Part shown: piece by piece, positions 23,206-33,700 of the stretch
How the letters are laid out: every line of letters begins with the position of its first letter
Position numbering within the stretch: position 1 is the stretch's first letter
Source of the DNA: Panaeolus papilionaceus
Lineage: Eukaryota > Basidiomycota > Agaricomycetes > Agaricales
Assembly: GCA_015501605.1 (NCBI GenBank)
Contig: JADNRZ010000017.1
Location: 620,001 to 684,000 of the forward strand
Reading direction: 5' to 3'
Length of the DNA stretch: 64,000 bases
Notes under the pieces: model-generated
What the model was told of the DNA's origin: nothing
Seen by the model: only the letters and a program-made list of their open reading frames with translations
Database searches by the model: none
Program-made: the position numbers and the translations under genes

Positions 23206-25457
23206 ATGTTTAGCTCGGCATTCCGAACGACCATTGTTGCATTGCTCGCTGTTGCACAGCTGTCCAGTACCGTGACGGCCTTTGGGTGCGTCGTGTCCTC
23301 TTAGATTCATAAGCTAACTTGTCATGACCTTCGACGTAATCAGCACTCACAGGGGCTGTGGTTCCGTTCAAGAACCTTCTGCAGCAAATAAGCAAAGGAT
23401 AGCAAATGCAGTTCAAAATTACCGCAAAACTCAAACAGGAAACCCAGCCGCCGCACCAATTCCCGTATACTTCCATATTATCATCCAAGACGACGAGGGG
23501 AAAGCGGGTGATATGACGTGAGTGCTAGTCTCTAATTACGAGGCCCCCTAGGGTCTCGTTCTTATGTCACTGACTTAAGGCCTTTTGTGCGCTTTTTTCC
23601 CATTGCATGGCTCTGTTTGCCTTGGACTTCGATGGCACAGCCTCTTTAGCTGTCTTCTTTCATTCTGCGGCCATTTTTGTGGTTCACTATCCCATTGCAT
23701 GGTTATGTTTGTCTAAGACATCGATGGCACTGCGGTTTTTCGTCTGCTCCTGTTCAACTATGCCACTACCTCCGTACGTCTTGTCTATTTTAAACCAGGT
23801 CGCTTTCTTTTTTTTTTGTTTACATTTTTTTCTCGCAAAAAAAATCAGTTACAATTACTTATACTTACCGATATTACTTACCGATATCATCTAGAAATTT
23901 TCTGCACCCTGCGTTTACAGGTATGTTCTGGACTTTTTTTGTGCGGTTTTTCCCCATCGTCTGCTTCTGTTTGGCTACAGCTTCTGATAGCACAGCCTCC
24001 AGCTAGCCCGACTCGTTTGTGCAAAGTCTTCCCCACTGCGTACGTCTGTTTGGCTAGGGCTCTTGATGGTGCAGCCATTTTTATTTTTATCTTCCTCGTT
24101 CGTCATCACCGCCACTGGTACGTGCACCAGTATTGTACCGTAGAGTACTAGCTTGACAGGCAAACATCACTTGTGTATCCTCGAAGCCAATTAAATTGGA
24201 AGCTATAAGTTGGTCTTCAAGTTGTTCTCAATATGAGGCTTGCTTTGTGACTGATTTGATATAAAGGGTGGCACGAAATACCATATATTAGTGGTCATCA
24301 CTGGTATATATTTGCAGCGTCGGCCCTTCCATGTAAAACAAACTATGGTATTTTTCGATAATATCAAATGTCACACTGATGATGATGCATAGTGCCCTGT
24401 TGCTCGATTGACCTAGCTGCTGCAAATACATTTCAAATTCCCGGTGCTGACAATTCTTGTAGCAATTTGTTATAATGCAGAACTCAATTCAAAGGGCCTC
24501 GTAAAATGCCAGGACTGCATCGCAGGTCATGGCCCTCATCCAAGTTGTTACTTGTGTGCTACAAAGCACGTTTATTTCTATCCCATAGAGACGAGACGGT
24601 TGCAGAGCAAATAGATGCCTTCAACAACAATTTCGCGGGCACTGGCGTTTCGTTTGAACTTGCCGCCATCGATCGCACCCTTAATTCCAGCTATTACTCG
24701 TCGCCATATATCGGTACGCAAGCACGGGTTGATATGTACAAGGAGTTGCGCACAGGTGGCGCTGGGGACCTCAACTTCTTCTCTGTATCGTGAGTAGATG
24801 ATAGAATGGGCCCTTGACATCTCGATGACCGACATTCTAACGCTTTTGGAAGACTCGATCCACCACCCGAGGGTCAACAGACCGTGGCTGGATTTGCCAC
24901 CTTTCCTTGGGACTATCAAAGTGAGCCCGACGTCGATGGTGTTGGTGGGTTTGTTTGTTTTGTGAAAACCATTATCGTCCAAGCTGATCGTAGTTGTGAA
25001 GTCCTCGACTATAGGGTACTCCCAGGCGGCGAGTACACAGGATACAACACCGGAAAGGTAGAGTCCTGGATTTTGGGGCTGTGGTCGAATGTCTCTCACT
25101 ACCTGTACAATTAGATCGGCGTCCATGAAGTGGGGCACTGGGTCGGTTTGTTGCACACCTTCCAGGGTGGGTGCGAGGGGGATGGTGACTTTGTAGACGA
25201 CACACCTGCCGAGGCCGCTGCGAACACCGAATGTCCTGCCGACAGCAATCGTCCTGACTCGTGCCCAGATCAACCAGGTCTCGACCCTATTCGTGAGTTG
25301 AATGTCCTGCCTGCACCGGTGCATAATTCACATAATCAAATGCTGGACAGATAACCACATGGACTACACCAACGACGAGTGCCGCTATGAGTTCACCGAC
25401 GGACAGGCCAAGTTATTGAAAGCAGCTCTCACTGATTTCCGCGGGGTCGTTTTCTAG
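23206..25457 (+). CDS. Secreted M43-type metalloprotease, paralogue 2, with a 1071-bp intron
   Basis: The signal peptide is [20 protein letters not shown]. The catalytic block is [17 protein letters not shown] and the Met-turn is [13 protein letters not shown], so the active site is intact. The protein ends DFRGVVF, stop 25455-25457. Between them lie [37 protein letters not shown] and [13 protein letters not shown], all collinear with the gene at 20027. The second intron spans 23518-24588. It joins in frame (GDMT to DETVAEQ) at exactly the position and phase where paralogue 1 has a 67-base intron. The extra kilobase contains degenerate repeats and a possible internal splice relay. If the long intron is removed correctly the product is a full-length protease of about 290 residues. 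Confidence 0.85.
23584..24090. repeat. Degenerate ~80-86-bp repeat units inside the long intron
   Basis: Four diverged copies begin near 23584, 23674, 23934 and 24014. Each follows the pattern TTTTGTGC, then TCCCATTGC(A)TGG or TCCCCATCGTCTGC, then CTGTTTGGCT, then ATGGCAC. Two pairs of neighbours are separated by a T-rich and TACCGATAT-repeated stretch. The units are not coding in any consistent frame. Confidence 0.55.
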
Positions 25458-25878
25458 ATGATGCGTCTCAATTCTGATGAGAAGACTGCTCTTGTGAAAA
25501 CTACACCAAGATAGTGAGGGTAGCTCGTGTTTCATGTAGGCTGATATACAAAATTGCATCAATTTTAATGCGCCCAACCCCTTACCTCTGCTTTAGAACA
25601 CTCGGACAGAGACAGCAACGCAACGCTCTTGTTCAGTCTGATCTTCCGTCGAATACAGCTTTCTTTGCTCAGCTTCACAGGAAACGCGCGTTACATATCT
25701 ATGTCTGGTTGAGATACAACTGCTATACTTACATACGTCCTAAAGTACAAGTGGGAGACAAGTCACATTATAATTTAAACATCCAGCCAGGGTGGGGCGG
25801 GTATCGTTTCGAGCAACTGCGTTGGGTTAGGAGGGTAGCACTAAAGCCGACCCGTCTCGCTTCCTTGATTCCTTTCTT
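25458..25878. other. Spacer between metalloprotease 2 and BUR6
   Basis: Convergent 3' regions. Plus-strand open frames here continue as the antisense of BUR6 and are not supported as genes. Confidence 0.4.
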
Positions 25879-26913
25879 TCAATCATCATCACTGCTCCCC
25901 GTCGCATTATTATTCCTGCCCTTACGTGGATCAGGCTCTTCATCATACTCATCTGCATCATCCTGCATCTCCGCATTATCCTCCTCCGCCGTGTCCACCT
26001 TCATATCATTACCACCAGCCTCATTTTCTTCCTCGGCTGCCGCACCGCCCTTCTTCTTTCGTTGCCGCTTTGGCGCTGATCCATCTCCTGTAGCTGCTCG
26101 TTTCCCCTTCCCGCGCTTCTTTCTTCCCTCTGCGTTTTCGGACTCGAGGTCGATAGTTCCGCCTGCAGAGGGGTCGGGGATTGCTTGTACGAGATCTTTG
26201 AGGAAGTCGAGCATTTCTGTTGTTTCGACGGCGTGTTTCCTATTGAAATGTCGGCAATAGGTTATACTAGTGAGGTGATGTGCATAAATGAATGAACCAT
26301 TTTATACGTACAGATGATAGACTTCGACTTTCTTTGATCCTCGTTCTGTGGTGACATCGCTTGATTTCTCGATTATGAGGCCGAGGAACAGTTCCAGCGC
26401 TTTCGCTATACATGTAAACAGACGAATGACGATCAGAACGGGTTGGGTATCGAAGAGGTCTCTCTTCAATCCACAATGATATCCCGAAAATAAGGAAATA
26501 AATGAGACGCACAAATGACGATCGGAGTAGCTTGAGCGACTTTGCCGACCTCTTCATCCTTCTGCATAATCTTCTTTATTCGTGCCTGAATGTGGCAACA
26601 TTATACCACGCGATCACGTAGAGTAAGTCGCCGTCAGAAGGGATCAAGGGGGTGGGTGAACAGGCATATCAAGCGATGATGATTTGGTATGAATGGAAAG
26701 GAGCCCAACGATACATAGGGCATCAAAACGGGCGTAAAAGGACATGAAAATAAAGAAGTCAGCTGCCAAGAATACTTTCATCAAATACAAAAAATGAATT
26801 GATAAAGTAATATGATAACAACTCAAAAGCGTTGATCATAGTGGGTTTTGTGCCACTTTGGAAATGTTGACACTCACGACTGGAAATTTCGTTTGCTTGT
26901 TCTTGTTCTTCAT
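25879..26913 (-). CDS. BUR6: Negative cofactor 2 alpha subunit (NC2-alpha/DRAP1, Bur6)
   Basis: NC2-alpha pairs with NC2-beta (Dr1) through histone folds and represses or tunes TBP-dependent transcription in the nucleus. The spliced start MKNKNKQTKFPVARIKKIMQ is followed by KDEEVGKVAQATPIVISKAL, ELFLGLIIEKS, the block TTERGSKKVEVYHL and ETTEMLDFLKDLV. This is the family's H2A-like histone fold, almost motif for motif. The C-terminal half is low-complexity: a basic KKRGKGKR/KRQRKKK stretch, then an acidic Glu/Asp tail ending TGSSDDD. At least four introns separate the short exons, and the ATG at 26913 is the only one that gives the conserved N terminus. The neighbour on the same strand is the SLATT gene, with no functional link. 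Confidence 0.93.
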
Positions 26914-27515
26914 GTTTAATTCTTGTTGTTATTAAACTTTAATTATAGATCGGATGTGCCAGCAGATTACTTTTTTGATGGTGTATATCGATGACTGAAG
27001 GAAAGAAAGAGATGAAGGGGAGCGAGGAATGGATTGAAATGGGCGGAGGTTGTTGACTTTATGAGTTAAACGGATTGATGATTAAAAAGGATCAACACAC
27101 GTGATCAAGTCGCGTACTCCGATAGGGCGGCGCGTCTCTTATCTGAGCGGTAGCTATTAAGTAGGGCGAGATGGTGGAAACAAATTTGAGGGCTGTTTAT
27201 GATGTTCATGCATGTCTCTTTATATATATAGCCTCTGATATGACATAAAAGGGGCAATTGTTTCCGACAAAGAAGCGTCGCTGTAAATAGCCATCCAATC
27301 ATCATCAAAAGCAATGTAAACCGGTCATTCAGGCCGATGAATTGGCTTCTGACTCTTGCATATGATTCGTGTAAAGTATCTGACATGACGACCAAATGTT
27401 AGATAGGCAGGGTTTAGATATATGTTGTCTGTTGTATGAAGCGAATAAAAACTCGACATTTTTACACGAGACTGTCCCTGCCCTGCGAGGAAACAATGCT
27501 GAATCCAAACCGATT
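26914..27515. other. Intergenic region upstream of BUR6
   Basis: Contains the BUR6 promoter. A CACGTG hexamer lies near 27098, about 185 bases upstream of the BUR6 start. The open frames seen at 27325-27568 are other frames of the last SLATT exon and its 3' flank. Confidence 0.35.
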
Positions 27516-28660
27516 TTACACAGGCGGAGAGAGGCGTCTTTCCCTGCACAAGCCATTAAGATGAACAATCAAACTTCAGTGATACCACAAGACTCACCCA
27601 TTCGCGTTTCCCAACAACTCTTCGAACCGTTCTCGAATCTGAGAAAGATCGGCGTCACGGCTTGTTCCCGATAGGTGTCCATGATCCATTCTGAATGCCT
27701 CACACTCCCGAATGAATTGTTCAAGATCCTTGACACGCGCTATCGACAGTTCGGGTTCGTTGGAGCCACGTGCCCTAGCGAGATACGAAGCAACCAGAGT
27801 CGAAAATCCCCCTGGTAGTGGTCATGCAAGTTATTAGCTCGACGAATGCTCGAAATAGAAAGGGCATGCAAACCTAGAAGCGTCGTTAAGAGGCCTACCT
27901 GTTTGAAGAGGTACTTTAGCGCCAATAAGGTATTGGGTTGGAAACTTACCCTATTTCCTGGTACCACCGACGCGAGCCCAGTAGTTAGTGCACCCAGCAA
28001 TACCTGTAGTCCAATAGCAAAGTTGAGACTCCACCCCGTAATCTTTGCCTTGAAGGCGTAGTGATCTTTTTGTTCCCTGGCTGTCACAATCGTCGGCTCT
28101 AACCGTTCGCCAACAGTTCTTTCACGAGTTGGAGCCTACGGAGTACATAAGGTCAATTCGATATCTGATAGAAATATGAGCAGATTTCTTACCGCATCCC
28201 CGATCGGAACTATCCAATCGACACCAGGTCGCAACGCCATGGAAGCGTCTTTGCTCCTTGTTCGCGTCCTATCAAGCACTCTCAAAGGAGCAGTTTCCTC
28301 TGCGTGTTGAGACGACATTGTCTGTCGCCTCGTCGAAATCATAGGCTCGAGTAGTGATGGGTCAATAGAGCCCACATTAATCGTTTTGGGTGGTGGAGTA
28401 GGTCCCACTCCGACAGGACTTTCCTCTGGAGTTTCATAGAGCTGGTCATTTTCCTTTTCGTGCAGAGGTGCGCCCTGTTGAACCAGAATAGGTTGCGGGG
28501 TAGACGTCCGTTTAGATTCTATGCTGGTAATAAGAATCGGGGTTGGTGTTGCTCTTCGTGAAGGCAGAAGAGACGGAGGCTGTGATTGTGAAGGTACCTG
28601 GCTCGAAGTGCTACCCTGCGCCTGTGGATCATCTTTGGTTGTAGCTAGATTGCGGTCCAT
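27516..28660 (-). CDS. SLATT_fungal two-TM protein (SMODS/SLOG-associating effector family)
   Basis: The protein starts MDRNLATTKDDPQAQGSTSS with a disordered Pro/Ser/Thr-rich first third. The SLATT region follows: AFKAKITGWSLNFAIGLQVL and LGALTTGLAS (TM1), then LLTTLLGGFSTLVASYLARA (TM2), then RGSNEPELSIARVKDLEQFI and RECEAFRMDHGH. It ends with a short coil RFEELLGNANG and SPPV, stop 27516-27518. Splicing is needed to assemble TM2 (a 25-nt exon reading VGLLTTLL between two introns). In bacteria the wider SLATT class is predicted to be a pore-forming effector in nucleotide-second-messenger defence systems. The fungal stand-alone members have no established function. No nucleotidyltransferase or SLOG gene lies nearby. 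Confidence 0.88.
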
Positions 28661-29910
28661 GGTGCTTAGCTGTGGAAAGGAGTTAGGTAGTTAAGGGGAT
28701 GTTCAGGGTAGGGAGCGAGGCGTTTATGGTGATTATGTTGTGGCATGCCATGCTTCAGCCACCCGTTTGGCTTGAGCCACTTCCGGGTTGCATTACGATG
28801 CTGTTGAATGGACGATGTTGAAAGGGATGAGCTTTTGGGTCATTGGACGAGGATAATAAGAAATATTAGTCAATCTTTTTTATTGTTACATACTTATAAT
28901 TCCCATTTGTAAAGATAAGAATAAATGAGAAGGTTACATTCAGCAATGAACATGGTCAGTTTGACTCTTACACCAAGGCATGAGGCAAAGGATTTTGGTT
29001 TCTAAATTTAGGATCAGACTTGCTCGGCATTTTCCGACCACAGTCATTGGCACGTGCGCGCTTACACCTCTCACCACCAGTGGCACCACAGTGACGGTGA
29101 CCACTCACCTTGCTCCGTGTCGAATCCTCACAACCAGACTGATGCTGCCTCATAACTCTTCGTGATTATTTGTGTATATTCTTTATTATAAATCTCTGAA
29201 AGTAGGTATATCTCATATGTGAGTTGCTTTTCCCCCTAAATTCTAGCATTTTACTCATTTTCCGTTGTACATTAGGTTCGTACAAGCTCTGTCCAGGCTC
29301 TGTCCTCTAGCGTGGTCGGCAGTCGTTTTCCTGACTGATACCTCTGCCAAAATGCATGCCATATTTTAATTACCATACTCCACCCTTATCATGTTTACTT
29401 TTCAAAACATAAAGGTAACTTGAATGCCGACTACCAATTCCTCAAGTACCATTCGCCTGGGTCGCTTGACAGAGGTGCCAGTCCGACATCTAAACAGATG
29501 GTACTGGTTCAACAAGTATCAGCACATATTGTTGATCGCACCCTCTAAGTGCTTATCGGACAAGTCTCATGGAACGCTTAATTTTTATTTTATTACAGAT
29601 TTAGAGCACCGGAGAAACTTACGGACCAATCGGTGGTTGTGGCAGGTACATTGCGAGAAGTGTCAATAACAGCACTGCACATCAAGAATCTTATTATAGC
29701 TCTCGCTCTCATGCGGAAAGGGTTTCAATTACAACAATTCGTCAACAAGGTCAGCTGCTGGTGTTATTTATTGGCCCTGGTGGAGCTTGCTCGTACGACA
29801 TCTATTTCGCCGACGTCATGCATTCGACGTCATCTCTTCAGTCTTGGCTTTAAAGACTCGAGCCAACGCTGCTGTGCAAAGGTTGCTTCAAAAGTTACGT
29901 TCGTTCGAAG
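28661..29910. other. Intergenic region between the SLATT gene and the microprotein gene
   Basis: The left part should be the SLATT promoter. I see no convincing gene. Plus-strand open frames at 29424-29669 and 29633 onward lack any domain, and the second overlaps the microprotein exons in a way explained by unspliced introns. Confidence 0.35.
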
Positions 29911-30238
29911 ATGGGGTATGTTTTTTTCATTGGCCGCAATTATGCCATTGGAGCAGTGCTTACGTTTTGCTAGGTGCATATTCTCCTGCCTCGCAGGAAT
30001 ATTCCAATGTATAGGAGATACCATTATGGCTATAGGGGCAGCGATCGTTGGATGTGTTGAGTGTATTATTGGATGTGAGTGTACCGACGAATCAGGCGAA
30101 CTCGGTGTTGATAGATCTCTCTTAGCAATCGCTGAATTTCTTGCCTCCGTGGCAGATTGCTTAACATGTGGATGCTTCAGGTGCATATGCTTCATCGCTT
30201 TTTCATGAAGGCCAACTGACTTGATGCACAGACGTTGA
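29911..30238 (+). CDS. 55-residue Cys-rich hydrophobic microprotein in four exons
   Basis: Exons 29911-29915, 29974-30074, 30126-30180 and 30232-30238 join in frame with GT-AG introns of 58, 51 and 51 bases. They encode MGCIFSCLAGIFQCIGDTIM plus a second helix-like stretch ending DCLTCGCFRR, stop 30236-30238. The start MGC is a classic N-myristoylation/palmitoylation context. The protein has eight Cys and is almost wholly hydrophobic until the final RR. It resembles a set of very small fungal membrane-associated proteins (MGC/MG start, repeated Ile/Ala/Gly-rich helices, Cys-rich end) that I know only as uncharacterised. The first exon is just five bases (ATG GG). The role is unknown. Confidence rests on four junctions all resolving in frame and on the family-like ends. 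Confidence 0.68.
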
Positions 30239-30790
30239 TGAGAGCTCCAGGGTGGAATGAGAAGAGATAAGAGCCACCCTGGAGCCGATGTATAGCAGAC
30301 AAGATAGGACTGTATTGTATTTCAACCACTAATGGAGACTATATTTTGAGAATAATTGCGACACTATGTACCATTTCACCGACGTCTGCGTAAGAACAAG
30401 TGACCATATTGGAATATGACCCTAATGGTATTTGTCCTGCAATTTCTTATTCCATATCTCCTTTACTCATTTCTTTTTTCAAGATAAATTAAAAAACAGG
30501 ATCCAACGCCACTATCATGAAATAAAACAATGAAGATACTTGCAATTGGCTACAGAGATTTGTTGTGAGTACGGAGAATGTCATTTCTCTGATGATGATC
30601 CTTGTGGAATGACAGTGATCGAAGATACAAACAACGACAAACAAATAATTTTGGTGATCTAATCTTGACCAATTTCTTCTTTTCCTCTTCCTCCCACTCG
30701 AAAACACTCATCTGGGTGGAGAGGAAGACGATAAAACCATTCGACAAACTTTTACGACAAAAAAACAATCTATCCAGTCTTTGTTACCCA
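30239..30790. other. URA2 promoter region
   Basis: No gene seen. A CT-rich tract near 30670-30700 (TTCTTCTTTTCCTCTTCCTC) lies about 100 bases before the URA2 ATG and is typical of highly expressed fungal genes. An upstream in-frame ATG at 30602 exists, but the extra peptide has no family resemblance, so the start at 30791 is preferred. Confidence 0.45.
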
Positions 30791-33700
30791 ATGGCCCCAA
30801 CTGGTTCTTCACCGCCATCGCAATCTCAGCTTGCTCGAGTAGCAGGCTCTTATGCTAATGCCCTTCCTTCGCCACCGGTCACTACACCACCTATCAGGGA
30901 CGATGGTACAGAACATCCTGAAGGTGTTCTTGAATTAATTGACGGTTCAGCCTACCGTGGCCACAGCTTTGGTGCTGAGGGCAAAAGTATTTCTGGAGAA
31001 TGCGTCTTCCAGACTGGTAAGCATGGTTATGTCTTTCGACAACTTCCAGTGCCATTGAACTCGTCCCAGGTATGGTTGGTTATACTGAGTCCTTGACGGA
31101 CCCTTCCTACGAAGGCCAGATCCTCGTCCTCACCTACCCCCTGGTCGGCAACTATGGTGTTCCTGAAAGACCTGACAACCTTGCCCTCGATGAACTCCCA
31201 AAGCAATTCGAATCTTCTCGCATTCATGTTGCTGCTCTTATTGTTGGCTACTATTCGGAGGATTTTAGCCACTTCCTTGCAAAATCTTCCCTTGGAGCTT
31301 GGCTCAAAGAAAACGGCGTCCCTGCCTTGTACGGGGTTGACACACGTGCGCTCACCAAGAAGATCAGGGAAAAGGGTTCAATGCTTGCTAAAGTTTTGGC
31401 TCGTACTGGAGGTGCCCTCACCAGTCGCCCTCATTTCAACCGTTCTCTATCACAATCTGTGGTTCTCTCCTCGACACCATCTACCCCATATCCTTGGAGG
31501 GAAGAGTACATCGACATCCCTTTCAGCGACCCCAACTCCAAAAACCTCGTCGCCGAGGTCTCTGTTAAAGCTCCTGTGGTCTACAAACCCACGAATCCCA
31601 GACTTCATCCCTCTGGTCGCACTTTCCGCGTTATTGCCGTCGATGTCGGTATGAAATACAACCAAATTCGCTGCTTCACTGCACGCGGTGTTGAGGTGAA
31701 GGTTGTTCCTTGGGACTTCGACTTCAACAACGACTCCGAGCCTTTTGATGGTCTCTTTATCTCCAATGGGCCTGGTGATCCTTCCGTCGTCCAAACCACT
31801 GTTGCCAACATCAAGAAGGCTATGGAGAAAGAAGACCGACCCATCTTTGGCATCTGTCTCGGACATCAGCTCATGGCGCTGGCGGCAGGAGCAACTACCT
31901 CGAAGATGAAGTACGGTAACCGTGGTCACAACATTCCTTGCAATGACGCTCTCTCTGGACGATGCTATATTACCAGTCAGAACCATGGCTACCAGGTCGA
32001 TACTTCTTCGCTCTCCAATGGATGGAAGGAGCTCTTCCAGAATGCCAACGACGGAAGCAACGAAGGTATCTACTGCGAGGACAGGCCTTTCTTCTCCGTC
32101 CAGTTCCATCCCGAATCCAATGCTGGCCCACGCGATACTGAGTTCCTGTTCGACGTCTTCCTCCAGCGCGTCGAGGACTGCGCCGTCACCGGGTCTTCTC
32201 CCATCTTTGCCATGCCCGGAGGCAAGAAGGAGGACAACGAAAAGCGTGTGCCTCGTGCCAATGTCAGCAAAGTCATCATTCTCGGCTCTGGTGGTCTTTC
32301 GATCGGTCAAGCTGGTGAATTCGACTATTCCGGCTCTCAAGCTATCAAGGCTTTGAAGGAAGAAGGCATCTACACCATCATGGTCAACCCTAACATTGCT
32401 ACCATCGCCACTTCCAAGGGTCTCGCTGACAAGGTGTACTTCCTCCCTGTTACGCCGGAGTTCGTCCGCAAGATTATCAAGTATGAGCAACCAGACGGTA
32501 TCTATGTCACCTTTGGAGGTCAGACCGCCCTCAACGTCGGTATCAAGCTCAAGGACGAATTCGAGGAACTTGGTGTCAAGGTTCTTGGTACCCCTATCCA
32601 GACCGTCATCACCACCGAGGATCGTCAGTTGTTCGCTTCTGCTATGGAAGAAATTGGCGAGAAGTGCGCAGAGAGTCAGACGGCCACGACCCCCGAGGAG
32701 GCTGTTGCTGCTGCCAACTCGATTGGATTCCCTGTCATTGTTCGTGCGGCGTATGCACTTGGTGGCCTTGGATCTGGTTTTGCCCAAAACGAGGATCAGC
32801 TGAAGGCTTTGTGCGCCAAGGCATTCGCGACGAGTCCCCAAGTCCTTGTCGAGAGGAGTATGAAGGGATGGAAGGAGATTGAGTATGAAGTTGTTCGTGA
32901 TTGCAGGGATAACTGCATCACCGTTTGTAACATGGAGGTACGGAAATTCCTTACTACGCGTTGAGAATTTTTCTGACGCCGCTTTGTAGAACTTTGACCC
33001 CCTAGGCATCCATACTGGAGACTCTATCGTTGTAGCCCCCTCGCAAACGCTCTCTGATGCTGACTACAACATGCTGAGGACCACCGCCATCAATGTCATC
33101 AGGCATCTGGGTGTCGTTGGAGAGTGTAACATTCAGTATGCTCTCAACCCTGCTTCTCAAGAATACTGCATCATTGAGGTAAAATTTTCTCTCTTTACCT
33201 GCTGCTGATATGGCAAACTGACACGACATTCTAGGTTAACGCTCGTCTTTCGCGCTCATCTGCTCTTGCTTCTAAAGCCACCGGCTACCCCCTTGCTTTC
33301 ATTGCTGCCAAGCTTGGTCTCGGCATTCCTCTCAACGAGATCAAGAACTCGGTCACCAAAGTCACTAGCGCCTGCTTCGAGCCCAGCTTGGATTACTGCG
33401 TCGTCAAGATCCCACGTTGGGACCTCAAGAAGTTCAACCGTGTTAGCAGGCTCTTGAGCAGCAGCATGAAGAGTGTCGGAGAAGTTATGAGCATTGGTAG
33501 GACGTTTGAGGAGACGATCCAGAAAGCTATCCGGTCCATCGACGATCAGTTCTCTGGCTTTGCTAAGGTGAGCACATGTACTTTTAAGATGCAGAATAGC
33601 ATGCTCACCTGTTTGTGTTTAGAACGAATTTGTGGAGGACATTGACGAAGAGTTGATCAACCCCACTGACAAACGCATATTTGCTATTTCCACCGCCTTC

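Noticed and set aside
24578..25324. 248-codon minus-strand open frame
   Set aside because: It is antisense to the second metalloprotease exons and crosses their introns. No domain is seen.
25514..26260. 248-codon plus-strand open frame rich in Ser
   Set aside because: It is antisense to the last exon of BUR6. Its Ser-rich region mirrors the acidic and basic low-complexity tail of that protein.
31450..33009. 519-codon open frame on the minus strand
   Set aside because: It lies antisense to the highly conserved URA2 coding exons, and its sequence has no domain. Strong codon bias on the sense strand commonly creates such mirror frames.
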